Source: Paraburkholderia sp. (GTDB lineage: Bacteria > Pseudomonadota > Gammaproteobacteria > Burkholderiales > Burkholderiaceae). From it: a stretch of 64,000 bases of DNA. A program made the translations under genes and the position numbers. The notes under the pieces are model-generated. The model saw only the letters and a program-made list of their open reading frames with translations. It was not told where the DNA came from and did no database searches. Of the stretch, positions 28,943-37,481 are shown one piece after another. Numbering within the stretch: the first letter of the stretch is position 1; each line of letters begins with the position of its first letter. The stretch spans positions 1 through 64,000 of the forward strand of contig NZ_JAMXLH010000020.1 of NCBI RefSeq assembly GCF_024281035.1. The letters are read 5' to 3'.

Positions 28943-29752
28943 ATGTTGAATCACGAAGATGCGCTTTCCCTGCTGGACAAAATGACGAGAGACGGCGCGG
29001 AGCTCCGGCGATTTTTCTTGATGAATCGCCTGATGGACGTCACCAAAGGAATCGTTCAGCACGGTCCCCTGGCGGGCTTCAACATAGGCAACCGGGCGAC
29101 ATGGCGCGCTTCCGACAACAGCGCAAAGCTACTTGGCTTGTATGAACAGGAAGTCTGCAGTCTCCTCGATCAACTCAGCGAATCGCGAAACACGCTGGTC
29201 GATCTCGGCGGCGCGGACGGGTTCTACGCTGTCGGTATGGTTGCGGTGGGAAAGTACGCGGAGTCTCGTTGTTTTGAGATTTCGAATGAGAGCCGCGAAA
29301 ATCTTCGGGAGATCGCGGCGGCTAACAGAGTCTCCGAAAAAGTGCATATCTACGGCGAGGCCACGCAATATTTTGCGCAGGGCCTTTTCGCTTCCGGAGT
29401 GGATTTTTCTAAATCCGTCGTTTTGGTGGACATCGAATCAGGGGAATTCGATGTTCTGACGGAGGAGTGCCTTTATACCTTGCGAGATGCACACGTTATC
29501 GTTGAAATTCACGACTTCATGCTCATCGGCGGCGTTGGCAAGCGCAAGTATGCCGATCTGCTCGAACGCGTAAATAAAGTATTCGATGTTCGCGAGATAA
29601 AGACGGGGGCTCGTGATCTGTCAGAGATGCCCATCCTGTCCGATCACTGGACCGATACCGACAGGTGGTTGTTGTGCTCGGAAAGCCGGGCCAAGCTGAT
29701 GTCGTGGCTGCATTTATCGCCGAGGAATCGCACCCCAAAGGTCGGACCGTGA
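28943..29752 (+). CDS. FkbM-like SAM-dependent methyltransferase
   Basis: 269 aa from the ATG at 28943. An upstream in-frame GTG at 28826 would add 39 residues but overlaps a possible gene on the other strand. The Rossmann motif I is clear as TLVDLGGADGFYAVG, followed by an acidic motif II region (SRCFEIS) and VVLVDIESGEFDVL, as in FkbM-type methyltransferases. These methylate sugars or other small molecules; the substrate is unknown. No glycan genes are adjacent. The stop codon falls inside the terminator hairpin loop. Codon use is less GC-rich than in the flanking housekeeping genes. Confidence 0.7.
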   Translation: MLNHEDALSLLDKMTRDGAELRRFFLMNRLMDVTKGIVQHGPLAGFNIGNRATWRASDNSAKLLGLYEQEVCSLLDQLSESRNTLVDLGGADGFYAVGMVAVGKYAESRCFEISNESRENLREIAAANRVSEKVHIYGEATQYFAQGLFASGVDFSKSVVLVDIESGEFDVLTEECLYTLRDAHVIVEIHDFMLIGGVGKRKYADLLERVNKVFDVREIKTGARDLSEMPILSDHWTDTDRWLLCSESRAKLMSWLHLSPRNRTPKVGP

Positions 29753-29775
29753 TCCGACCTTTGGGGTGCTTTATT
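29731..29775 (+). terminator. 16-bp perfect terminator hairpin
   Basis: Arms CACCCCAAAGGTCGGA (29731-29746) and its exact complement (29753-29768), loop CCGTGA holding the methyltransferase stop, then CTTTATTTG. Confidence 0.85.
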
Positions 29776-29805
29776 TGAGCCGCGCCCGGCGCCAGGCGCA
29801 TCAAC

Positions 29806-31551
29806 TCACGACGACAGATCGAGCGCGTTGGTCAAATCGCCCATGCCCGCTTGCCCGCGTTCCTGCATCGCGGCGTCGCGCAGGCGAAGGCCATCGAGCG
29901 TTTCGAGGTCGAACACACGCGTAATCAGGCGCAGGATCGACGCTGTGTCGTACACGGTGTGATCGACATAGCCTTTCTTCGCGAGCGGCGAAACCACGAG
30001 CGCCGGCACGCGCGTGCCCGGTCCCCAGCGGTCGCCCTTCGGCGGGGCGACGTGATCCCACCAGCCGCCGTTCTCGTCGACCGTGATCACCACGACCATG
30101 TTTTCCCATTGCGGGCTGGCCTGGAGCGCTTTCACCGCGTGCACGATGTGGCGGTCGCCCGATGCGACGTCCGCGTAGCCCGCGTGCATGTTCAGGTTGC
30201 CCTGCGGCTTGTAGAACGTGACAGCCGGAAGGCGGCCGGCACGGGCATCGGCGAGGAAACGGTTGGTCGACTCGTCGTCGCCGAGCCCGCCGTCGCGCAG
30301 ATGCTTCGCGCGCGCCGCCGTGCCGGGGCCGAGATTCGCGTAGTAGTTGAACGGCTGATGGTGATACTGGAAGTTCGGGATCAGCGGCGTACCGTCGTTC
30401 GTGTTCTTGCCGTGCATGTCGATGGTCTGCTGGAACGCGCCTGCATACCACGCCCAGCCGATGCCGCGCTTGTTGAGCTTGTCGCCGATATTTTCGTGCG
30501 TTTGCGGCGGCACCGCCATCGCGTTGCTGTCCTGCGTGAAATCGACCATGCCGTTCGCGCCGACCTTGTAGGGCGTGGGCGCGAACGGCGGCATCATCGT
30601 GTTGACCGCGTAGCTGAGCGTGCGGCCGTCCGCGAGCGTTTCCGGCGGCGTCAGCGCACTCGGGCCGAACTTCGGAATGCCATCCATTGCGCTCTTCGGC
30701 GAGACGGCGAGCGGTTTCAGGTTCGGATCGTCCGGGCGTCCGCTGACGGTCTCCGCAATCTGGAACTTCGCGATGCTGTGGGCCGGATCGGGATAGACGG
30801 GCGGCGTGGCCGCAATCAGATAGTGATGGTTCAGGAACGAGCCGCCGAACGCACCCTGAAAGAAGTTGTCGCACAGCACGTACTGGCTGGCGAGATCCCA
30901 CAGCCGCAGGTCGTAGCTGGCATTCGCATAGTGACCCATCGTGAAGCCCGCCGAATCGGCCCACGCGACGAACATGTCGTTCTTGCCGCCGTTGATCTGC
31001 ATCTGGTTCTGATAGAACACGTGCCACAGATCGTGGGTCACGAGCGACAGCGGCAGATACTCGCCAGCCGGGCCTTTCAGGGCGAACGGCGCGTTCGGCA
31101 GACTGGTCTGGAATTGAACGCCGGCCTTGTAGCTGACGCCGTCCACAGTCTGGTCTTTCAGCAGCCAGCCGCCCGGCACGGCCGGCAGTTGCGGCAGGAC
31201 GGTCGAGCCGTCGCGGTCGCGCTGCACGTAGTGTTCCGGTTTGACGCTCGAAAGCGGATGCTGGACGCCGGGGAAATCGCCGAACAGATTGTTGAAGCTG
31301 CGATTTTCCGCGTAGATCACGACGACGGTTTTGACCTTCGAGCGCAGCGCACGATCGTATTGCGGTCCTGCTGCGGCGCCTGTTACTGCGGCGTCGTGCG
31401 ACGGCGGCATGGCACAGGCGCCCAGTCCGCCTCCCATGGCCACCGCGGCAACCCCGCCGAGAAAGTGGCGGCGGCTCGGGCGCTCAGGTGCCTGCGCAGC
31501 GTCGGCTTCTTCATTCACGGCAGGAGAGGCGGGTGGTTCGCGGTCTTTCAT
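29806..31551 (-). CDS. Tat-exported acid phosphatase, AcpA/phospholipase C family
   Basis: 581 aa from the ATG at 31551 (an upstream in-frame ATG at 31605 adds 18 residues). The twin-arginine signal SRRHFLGG is at about residues 26-33, followed by LGAC, a possible lipobox. The phosphoesterase superfamily core follows: VVVIYAENRSFNNLFGDFPG near the start, SGGSFLNHH-like GGSFLNHHYLIA in the middle, and VVITVDENGGWWDH with metal-binding Asp and His near the end. It fits the acid phosphatase family named for Burkholderia (related to Francisella AcpA). It probably releases phosphate from outer substrates. Stand-alone gene with a converging neighbour. Confidence 0.88.
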   Translation of the reverse strand: MKDREPPASPAVNEEADAAQAPERPSRRHFLGGVAAVAMGGGLGACAMPPSHDAAVTGAAAGPQYDRALRSKVKTVVVIYAENRSFNNLFGDFPGVQHPLSSVKPEHYVQRDRDGSTVLPQLPAVPGGWLLKDQTVDGVSYKAGVQFQTSLPNAPFALKGPAGEYLPLSLVTHDLWHVFYQNQMQINGGKNDMFVAWADSAGFTMGHYANASYDLRLWDLASQYVLCDNFFQGAFGGSFLNHHYLIAATPPVYPDPAHSIAKFQIAETVSGRPDDPNLKPLAVSPKSAMDGIPKFGPSALTPPETLADGRTLSYAVNTMMPPFAPTPYKVGANGMVDFTQDSNAMAVPPQTHENIGDKLNKRGIGWAWYAGAFQQTIDMHGKNTNDGTPLIPNFQYHHQPFNYYANLGPGTAARAKHLRDGGLGDDESTNRFLADARAGRLPAVTFYKPQGNLNMHAGYADVASGDRHIVHAVKALQASPQWENMVVVITVDENGGWWDHVAPPKGDRWGPGTRVPALVVSPLAKKGYVDHTVYDTASILRLITRVFDLETLDGLRLRDAAMQERGQAGMGDLTNALDLSS

Positions 31552-31913
31552 CGCAGGTCCAAAGGTGAGGAAAAGGATTGAACGGGTTCGCGCGGGGCGC
31601 GGCATCGCGTGATCGCGTCTGAAGGCGCTCGCCCGTCAGACGCCAGTCGGGGCCATATCTTTGCGTATCGGTCGTGACATTTCCATGACGTTGAGCCCTG
31701 CGGTCGCACTGCGGTTGCCCTGCAGTCGCCTTCCGCTACGCGGACAGTCGGGATGCTCGGCACGCCCAACGTGGAACTGGAACCCGCATCGCCATCACCC
31801 GCGATCCTACCCGATGGCCAGGCGCCGCCGACAGACGCGCCGCCGCCATGTGAAGGCCCGACCGGGCAAACACGCTACACTGATCGGCGCCCCAATCCTC
31901 TTCGGACGACGCC
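31552..31913. other. intergenic region between acid phosphatase and LEA14-like gene
   Basis: About 360 bp between divergent genes. It must hold both promoters; no strong repeat, RNA gene or family-matching frame was seen. The first 54 bp may be the 5' end of the phosphatase gene if the upstream start is used. Confidence 0.4.
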
Positions 31914-32420
31914 ATGTCTGCCCTTGATGCGGTGCGCTCGGTTCGCCTCTCTGTTCGCCTCTTCTGCACGATCCTTTGCCTCTTCATCTGGTTCAGCGGC
32001 TGTGCGGGGCTGACGGGCCAGGAGCCGCTGCGGGTCAGCGTGGCGGGCATCGAACCGCTCGCGGGCGCCGGGCTGGAGATGCGCTTCAACGTGAAATTGC
32101 GCGTCCAGAATCCCAACGATGCTCCTGTCGCCTACAGCGGCGTGTCGCTGAACCTCGATCTGAACGATCGATCCTTTGCCAGCGGCGTCAGCGATCAGAG
32201 CGGCGTCGTGCCTCGATTCGGCGAAACGGTGATCGAGGTGCCCCTGACCATTCCGGCCTTTGCCGCAGTGCGCCAGGCCTTCGCCTTTGCGGGCGGCGTG
32301 CAGGCGGGCGGTGTTCCCTATGTGATCCATGGACGACTGGCGGGCGGCATCGGCGGCGGCGTGCGCTTCGTCGACAAGGGCACGCTGTCGCTGCCAACGA
32401 ACAGCTTGATGGGTCCGTGA
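31914..32420 (+). CDS. LEA14-like (LEA_2) lipoprotein
   Basis: 168 aa. An N-terminal hydrophobic stretch ends in a lipobox-like FSGC (about residue 30), so the protein is probably lipidated. It is followed by one LEA_2/water-stress domain: LRVQNPNDAPVAYSGVSLNL and VPLTIPA are the recognisable blocks. Bacterial members are thought to be envelope proteins linked to stress tolerance, but the function is not established. It lies 50 bp before the regulator gene and may share a transcript with it. Confidence 0.8.
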   Translation: MSALDAVRSVRLSVRLFCTILCLFIWFSGCAGLTGQEPLRVSVAGIEPLAGAGLEMRFNVKLRVQNPNDAPVAYSGVSLNLDLNDRSFASGVSDQSGVVPRFGETVIEVPLTIPAFAAVRQAFAFAGGVQAGGVPYVIHGRLAGGIGGGVRFVDKGTLSLPTNSLMGP

Positions 32421-32443
32421 GCGCGTAAAAAACACGCTGCGTT

Positions 32444-32474
32444 TGACATTTTGTCGAAAATCGTCAAAATGTCA
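32444..32474. promoter_or_regulatory. palindromic operator over the start of the YheO-type regulator
   Basis: Perfect 10-bp inverted repeat TGACATTTTG (32444-32453) and CAAAATGTCA (32465-32474) with an 11-bp centre. It covers a TTGACA hexamer and the ATG at 32469, a position suited to autorepression. Confidence 0.75.
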
Positions 32475-33125
32475 CTCATGATCAAACCTGACTGCGAAAC
32501 CCAGCTCCTGCTGCGCGAGGCGCGCAAGATTGTCGAAGCGCTCGGCGAGACGCTCGCGCCGCTTGTCGAAGTGGTGCTGCACGATCTGACGCAGCCCGGA
32601 CAGTCCGTTGTCGCCATCGCCAACAATCTTTCGGGCCGCCAGGTCGGCGACGCCACCACCGAACTCGGCCTTGCGCGCATCACCGATCCCGGCTTTCCGG
32701 AGGTCGTGCAGAACTATCCGAACCGCTTTCCCGATGGCCGCCCGGCGAAGAGCACCTCGATTGGCCTGAGGAACGGCGCGGGCGAGTATGTCGCCGCCAT
32801 CTGCCTGAATATGGACGTTTCGCTGCTCGGCGCCGTGACCGCGAGCCTCGGCCGGTTGATGCAGACCGATCCGGTCGGCGCGCCCGTCGCCGAAACGCTT
32901 GCGCCGCGCCAGCTCGACGATGTCCGCGCGAGCCTCGAACGCTACGCCGCCGCGCACAACACCACGCCCATCGGCCTCACGCTCGTGCAGCGCCGCGAAG
33001 CCGTGCGCGAACTGGCCGAAAGCGGCGCGCTGAACCTGCGCCACGCGCTTTCCGAAGTGGCGCGCACGCTCGGCGTCGCGCGCTCCACCGTCTATACCTA
33101 CCTGCCACCGGAACACCGATCATGA
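32469..33125 (+). CDS. YheO/DauR-type transcriptional regulator
   Basis: 218 aa from the ATG at 32469 (another ATG at 32478). The N-terminal PAS-like YheO domain (about 10-120; VVLHDLTQPGQSVVAIANN and SIGLRNGAGEYVAAICLN) precedes a C-terminal helix-turn-helix region (ALSEVARTLGVARSTVYTYL). Relatives include DauR, which controls D-arginine catabolism, and regulators of hydroxyaspartate use. The gene overlaps the downstream ammonia-lyase by 4 bp (ATGA), so the ligand is probably an amino acid handled by that enzyme. A perfect palindrome spans the start, suggesting autoregulation. Confidence 0.88.
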   Translation: MSLMIKPDCETQLLLREARKIVEALGETLAPLVEVVLHDLTQPGQSVVAIANNLSGRQVGDATTELGLARITDPGFPEVVQNYPNRFPDGRPAKSTSIGLRNGAGEYVAAICLNMDVSLLGAVTASLGRLMQTDPVGAPVAETLAPRQLDDVRASLERYAAAHNTTPIGLTLVQRREAVRELAESGALNLRHALSEVARTLGVARSTVYTYLPPEHRS

Positions 33126-34093
33126 GCACCCTGCCGATTACCTTCGAAGACGTCGTCGCCGCGCACACGCGCATTGGCGGCGTCGCGCACCGCACGCCCG
33201 TGCTCACGTCGCGCACTGCCAACGAACGCGCGGGCGCGGAACTCTTCTTCAAATGCGAGAGTTTTCAGCGCATCGGCGCGTTCAAGTTTCGCGGCGCGTA
33301 CAACGCAATCGCCCAGTTCACGCCCGAGCAAAAGGCGGGCGGCGTCATCACGTTCTCGTCGGGAAACCACGCGCAGGCTATTGCGCTCTCGGCGCAACTG
33401 CTCGGCGTGAAAGCGGTGATCGTGATGCCGAACGACGCGCCCGCCATCAAGGTCGCGGCGACGCGCGGCTATGGCGGCGAAGTCATCTTCTACGACCGCT
33501 TTACCGAAGATCGCGAGGCGCTCGGCAAGCGCCTCGCCGCCGAGCGCGGCCTCACGCTGATTCCGCCCTACGATCATCCGCATGTGATGACCGGGCAGGG
33601 CACGGCTGCGAAAGAACTCTTCGAGGAAACCGGCGCGCTCGACATGTTGTTCGTGCCGCTCGGCGGCGGCGGCCTGCTCTCGGGTTGTGCGACGGCGGCG
33701 CACGCGCTCGCGCCCGCATGCACGGTGGTCGGCGTGGAACCGCAAGCGGGCGACGATGGCAAGCGCAGCCTGCAGTCAGGCTCGATTGTTCATATCGATA
33801 CGCCGAAGACCATCGCCGATGGCGCGCAGACGCAGCATCTCGGTCAGTACACGTTCGCGGTGATTCGCGAGCGCGTGAGCGAGATCGTCACCGTGAGCGA
33901 TGCGGAACTCGTCGAGACGATGAAGTTCTTCGCAAGCCGCATGAAAATCGTCGTCGAGCCGACCGGCTGTCTCGCGGCGGCTGCGGTGCTCGAACGCAAG
34001 CTGGATGTGCGCGGCAAGCGCGTGGGGATCGTCGTGTCGGGCGGCAACGTCGACTTGCAGCGATTCTCGGAACTGATCGGCGCGCAGCATTGA
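33122..34093 (+). CDS. PLP-dependent threonine/hydroxyaspartate ammonia-lyase
   Basis: 323 aa, fold type II PLP enzyme of the threonine dehydratase/serine racemase group without a regulatory domain. The Schiff-base Lys is in IGAFKFRGAYNA. The substrate loop SSGNHAQA, the phosphate-binding glycine loop PLGGGGLLSG and the C-terminal VSGGNVDL are intact. The nearest described activities are threo-3-hydroxy-aspartate ammonia-lyase and serine racemase; I favour the former because of the coupled YheO-type regulator, which is inference. It overlaps the regulator by 4 bp. Confidence 0.87.
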   Translation: MSTLPITFEDVVAAHTRIGGVAHRTPVLTSRTANERAGAELFFKCESFQRIGAFKFRGAYNAIAQFTPEQKAGGVITFSSGNHAQAIALSAQLLGVKAVIVMPNDAPAIKVAATRGYGGEVIFYDRFTEDREALGKRLAAERGLTLIPPYDHPHVMTGQGTAAKELFEETGALDMLFVPLGGGGLLSGCATAAHALAPACTVVGVEPQAGDDGKRSLQSGSIVHIDTPKTIADGAQTQHLGQYTFAVIRERVSEIVTVSDAELVETMKFFASRMKIVVEPTGCLAAAAVLERKLDVRGKRVGIVVSGGNVDLQRFSELIGAQH

Positions 34094-34619
34094 GCGACAG
34101 GCGCTGCGCGCTGCCTGATTGCATCGCGCAGCAGACGGCATTCGCACGGGAGTCGAGCGAAATCCGGCTGAAACGGAGCAAAAAAAACGCGGCCGAAGCC
34201 GCGCACAAGGTTGGAGACCCTTAGGGGAAGAGTCGCTTCTCGCAATACGTAGCTTAAAGACAGTTACGGACGAGATCGAGACAGAATCACTCAAATTACC
34301 GTTTCACGAAGTGTTGGGAATCGGTTGCGCAGATTCAGTCTGTTTTCCGAAATGGTTGGCCGCGCAGCCAATCATTCAGCGCGTATTGGGGCGTATTGGT
34401 GCGTATTGGGCGACACGCTAGTGGGTAGAAGAGTCCAGGGCGGGCAGCGGGCGCGCATATTGCGGTCGATGAGCGGCGTCGAGTTCACCTCGATGCCAGG
34501 AGCCGCGCGCCGTGGCGCCTCGCCGGGGCCGCGCGGGCGTTGTCTCATAATTTGCTCTAGCATGTGAATGCGCGGCGCCTGGTGTTCGGTGCGGCGCACC
34601 ACAACAACGGAGAATTTTT
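34094..34619. other. non-coding 525-bp region with a minus-strand terminator
   Basis: No plausible protein gene. Features seen: the terminator at 34180-34203 reading leftward, an inverted repeat TTGGC-CGCGCA-GCCAA near 34353-34368, and three close copies of GCGTATTGG around 34380-34408. Because the terminator has no minus-strand gene before it, a small RNA transcribed leftward from within the region is possible. Confidence 0.4.
34180..34203 (-). terminator. orphan leftward intrinsic terminator
   Basis: On the minus strand CGCGGC-TTCG-GCCGCG is followed by eight T residues. The plus strand lacks a U-tract. No minus-strand gene lies within 1.4 kb to the right. Confidence 0.8.
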
Positions 34620-35054
34620 ATGTTTGCGCTTCGTCCCTTGCAGTTCGCTCTCGCCCTGTGTGTCCTCGCATCGAGCGCCGCATTTGCCGATACCGTCGCA
34701 CTCAAAGCCAATCTCCAGCCGTCCAGCGAAGTCCCGCCGCGCGTGAGCCGCGGCCATGGCACGGTCGATGCCACCTTCGACACGTCGACGAAGTCGCTCC
34801 AATGGACCGTGACGTACGCAGACCTGTCGAGCCCGGTCACGTCCGCGCACTTCCACGGTCCGGCGCCTGTCGGCCAGAACGCGAACGTGCAGATAGGGAT
34901 TGCAAAATCGGAACTGGCGAGCCCGATGAAGGGCGCTGCGACGCTCAACGACAAGCAGGCCGCCGATCTCCTGGCGGGCCAGTGGTACTTCAACGTTCAT
35001 ACGGCGGCGAATCCGCCCGGAGAAATTCGCGGCCAGGTGTTGCCGTCCAATTGA
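34620..35054 (+). CDS. CHRD domain-containing secreted protein
   Basis: 144 aa with a signal peptide (residues 1-23, ending AFA) and a single CHRD domain: EVPPRVSRGHGTVDATFD, HFHGPAPVGQNANV and NVHTAANPPGEIRGQ are the conserved blocks. CHRD domains were first named in chordin; the bacterial proteins are of unknown function and usually secreted. CGGAG precedes the ATG. The esterase gene begins 51 bp downstream. Confidence 0.88.
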   Translation: MFALRPLQFALALCVLASSAAFADTVALKANLQPSSEVPPRVSRGHGTVDATFDTSTKSLQWTVTYADLSSPVTSAHFHGPAPVGQNANVQIGIAKSELASPMKGAATLNDKQAADLLAGQWYFNVHTAANPPGEIRGQVLPSN

Positions 35055-35105
35055 GCGTGCACGCGTTAATTCCGTGCGCGGCGCTGCTCACCGGAGCTTG
35101 AGCCG

Positions 35106-36056
35106 ATGAGCTGGCAAAACGCGCTGGTCCGCTGGTATCTGCGGAACCGCTTCCTGCCCGCGACGCGCGAGCCAATCGACGTCGCGCGCGTGCGTGCGCA
35201 CACGGCAAAACGCGTCTGGACGCCGGGTCCGCCAGGCGGCTTCCGGCTGCGCGAACAATACGACGCCGCCGATGCGCCGCTTCGCGGCGAGTGGCTGCTG
35301 CGCGTTGCAGGCGCGCCGCGCACCGTTCTCTACCTCCACGGCGGCGGCTACTACTTCTGCTCGCCGAAATCACATCGCACGATCACGTTCGGTCTTGCGC
35401 CGCGCGCACAGGCCGACGTGTTCTCGCTCGACTACCGCCTCGCGCCCGAGCATCCGTTCCCCGCCGCCCTCGACGATGCGCTCGCCGCGTATCGCCAGAT
35501 ACTCGCCGCGGGCCGGCGTGCCGAGTCGATCGTGATCGCGGGCGATTCGGCGGGCGGAGGCCTTGCGCTCGCAACGCTCGTCGCGCTGCGCGATGCCGGC
35601 GACCGGTTGCCGGCAGGCGCGGTTCTGTTTTCGGCGTGGACCGATCTCGCGTGCACCGGCGCGTCGCTTCGCGAGAACGACGGGCGCGATCCGATGTTTA
35701 CGGGGGAGGTGTTCGCACGCGTGGCGCCGCTCTACCTCGGCGGGGCGAGCGCGACCGATCCGTATGCGTCGCCGCTACATGCGAGCCTGCACGGCCTGCC
35801 GCCGCTTTTCATGCTGGCGGGCAGCACGGAGGTGCTGCTCGACGACACGCGCCGCGTCGCCGAGCGTGCCCGCGCGGCAGGCGTGCACGTCGACTGCGAG
35901 ATCGCGCGCGGCCTGCCGCACATCTGGCCGATCTACGCGCCGTTCATGCCGGAAGCGCGGCGCGCGCTCGACGACGCGGCGCGCTTCATGCAACGCGTCA
36001 CCGCCGCGGCTGACGTGCCCGGACCTCAGTCGAGCGAGACGTCGATCGCGTCGTAA
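35106..36056 (+). CDS. alpha/beta hydrolase, HSL-family esterase
   Basis: 316 aa esterase/lipase of the hormone-sensitive lipase group. The oxyanion-hole motif is YLHGGGYYF and the nucleophile elbow is GDSAGGG. The acidic and His members of the triad are probably in LLDDTRR and LPHIW. The lid/cap N-terminus is short. It probably hydrolyses short acyl esters; the natural substrate is unknown. Its 3' end overlaps the convergent EcsC gene by 31 bp. Confidence 0.88.
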   Translation: MSWQNALVRWYLRNRFLPATREPIDVARVRAHTAKRVWTPGPPGGFRLREQYDAADAPLRGEWLLRVAGAPRTVLYLHGGGYYFCSPKSHRTITFGLAPRAQADVFSLDYRLAPEHPFPAALDDALAAYRQILAAGRRAESIVIAGDSAGGGLALATLVALRDAGDRLPAGAVLFSAWTDLACTGASLRENDGRDPMFTGEVFARVAPLYLGGASATDPYASPLHASLHGLPPLFMLAGSTEVLLDDTRRVAERARAAGVHVDCEIARGLPHIWPIYAPFMPEARRALDDAARFMQRVTAAADVPGPQSSETSIAS

Positions 36057-36895
36057 GCGGCCTTGACGGCGTCGCCGCCATAACGGCGTTCGAGCCGCCG
36101 CACGGTGAAGTGGCCGTGCGCGACGTGCTGGAAGTGATCGATGAACACCGTGTTCACCATCGCGCCGAGCACCGCGCCGATGGCCGGAATCGATTTAGCG
36201 GCGACCTGCTCGCTGACCTGCACGGAAAAACGCGTGGCGATGGTCTGCATGAGCCTGAGCAGCGCCGTCGATCCATGCGCCGCAAAGCCCTTCGTCGCCA
36301 TTTCCGCCGACGCGCTCGACACCGCCTGCGCGAGCGCCCCGCGCACGATGAAGTAGCCGAAGTCGGCTTCGTCGTCGACGGCCGAACGTCCGCCCATACC
36401 GAACACGGTCAGGCATTGAAGCTGGGCATCGGGATGGGTGAGATTTTCGCCTTCGCTGCGCGCGATGTCGCAGATCGAGCGGAACATCAGCGTGGTCGTG
36501 ACCGGCAGTTCGACCGGCAGCGCGAAGAGGCCAAACGCGCCGCCCGCCGCGCCGGTGGTCGCCACCGCGAACTTGTGCAGCAGATTGCTCGGCTTCGCGG
36601 CCGGCACGACTGAGCCCGCGGCGTCGCCCGGCGTGCCGTTGGCGGGGCCCGCCTTGCCGAGCGTCTTGAGCGCGATTTGCAGGCAGCGGCGCAGCGCGGC
36701 CTGGGTCGCTTCGTTCACCTTGTCGCTCGCGAGCGCGGGCAGTTTCGCGATCATCTTCTCGATCGGCGCGCCGACGAGCGCCGCGAGCTTCATGCCGAGC
36801 GGCGGACTTTCGAGTTCGTGCTTCGCGCGGCGCAGCGCCAGCAGATCGGCCTCGGACAGTTCCGTGCGAACCTTGGGCGACAGGAATTCGTTCAT
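36026..36895 (-). CDS. EcsC family protein
   Basis: About 289 aa from the ATG at 36895 (MNEFLSPKV). The EcsC domain covers most of the protein, with the hydrophobic glycine-rich segment GAAGGAFGLFALPVELPVTTTLMFRS followed by DIARSEGENL and a late helical part with AIGAVLGAMVNTVFIDHF; only short key parts are needed to see the family. The role in bacteria is unclear. The ATG overlaps the stop of the upstream toxin gene (ATGA), so it appears to be the third gene of a toxin-antitoxin operon, which is unusual. It ends inside the convergent esterase gene. Confidence 0.82.
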   Translation of the reverse strand: MNEFLSPKVRTELSEADLLALRRAKHELESPPLGMKLAALVGAPIEKMIAKLPALASDKVNEATQAALRRCLQIALKTLGKAGPANGTPGDAAGSVVPAAKPSNLLHKFAVATTGAAGGAFGLFALPVELPVTTTLMFRSICDIARSEGENLTHPDAQLQCLTVFGMGGRSAVDDEADFGYFIVRGALAQAVSSASAEMATKGFAAHGSTALLRLMQTIATRFSVQVSEQVAAKSIPAIGAVLGAMVNTVFIDHFQHVAHGHFTVRRLERRYGGDAVKAAYDAIDVSLD

Positions 36896-37188
36896 GCTGC
36901 CTGCTCCCGAACGGGTGGCCACTGGCGGACTGCATGTACGACGTTCAGCACGCGCACCAGACCGTCGGCCACGTCGTAGATCACCAGGTAGTTGCGGTGG
37001 GCGACCAGCTCGCGCGTGCCGGGCACACGACCGGGCCGGCCGACGTTCGGATGATCGACCAGCAGCGCGGCTTTTTCCTCGAACAGCTCATCGAGGTCGA
37101 GCGCGGCTGTCGGGTTGTCGGCCTCGATGTAGTCGTAAATGTCCTCACGGTCTTGTATCGCCTCTGGCGTCCAGAACAGTTTTGTCAC
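36892..37188 (-). CDS. RelE/ParE-family toxin
   Basis: 98 aa from the GTG at 37188, which overlaps the antitoxin stop (GTGA). The frame is open further upstream only because it runs through the antitoxin. The fold is recognisable from LFWTPEAIQDREDIYDYIE at the start, VGRPGRVPGTRELV in the middle, and YLVIYDVADGLVRVLNVVHAVRQWP at the end, as in RelE/ParE/YoeB-like toxins. ParE members poison gyrase and RelE members cut mRNA; sequence alone does not decide. The stop overlaps the start of the EcsC gene. Confidence 0.88.
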   Translation of the reverse strand: MTKLFWTPEAIQDREDIYDYIEADNPTAALDLDELFEEKAALLVDHPNVGRPGRVPGTRELVAHRNYLVIYDVADGLVRVLNVVHAVRQWPPVREQAA

Positions 37189-37481
37189 TTCGACGCATCG
37201 AGCCGGCGACGTGTCGCAGCGCGGCGCGCTGCGAAACCGGCTTCGACTTCGGCAGCCGGCACCAGATTGCCGGCGTCGGCCGAGGCACGCGACTGCTCGA
37301 CCCTGGCGCGCAGCCACGCGTCGTATTCGGCCCCTTCCAGCGCCTCCTGCTGTTGCTTCACGTAGTCCCGCATGAAGTCGCGCAGGAGTTGCGCGCCGGT
37401 GCGGTCGTGGGCCTTCGCTGCTGCGGAGAACTCGGTTTTCAGGGCCTCATCGACCCGGAACGTAAAGGTTGCGTCGCTCAT
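37185..37481 (-). CDS. ribbon-helix-helix antitoxin
   Basis: 98 aa from the ATG at 37481; an upstream in-frame start at 37523 adds residues unlike the family. The N-terminal ATFTFRVDEALKTEFSAAAK is typical of RelB/DinJ/CopG-type ribbon-helix-helix antitoxins. The C-terminal half is charged and would wrap the toxin. It is first in the operon, translationally coupled to the toxin, and probably represses its own promoter. Confidence 0.85.
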   Translation of the reverse strand: MSDATFTFRVDEALKTEFSAAAKAHDRTGAQLLRDFMRDYVKQQQEALEGAEYDAWLRARVEQSRASADAGNLVPAAEVEAGFAARRAATRRRLDASK

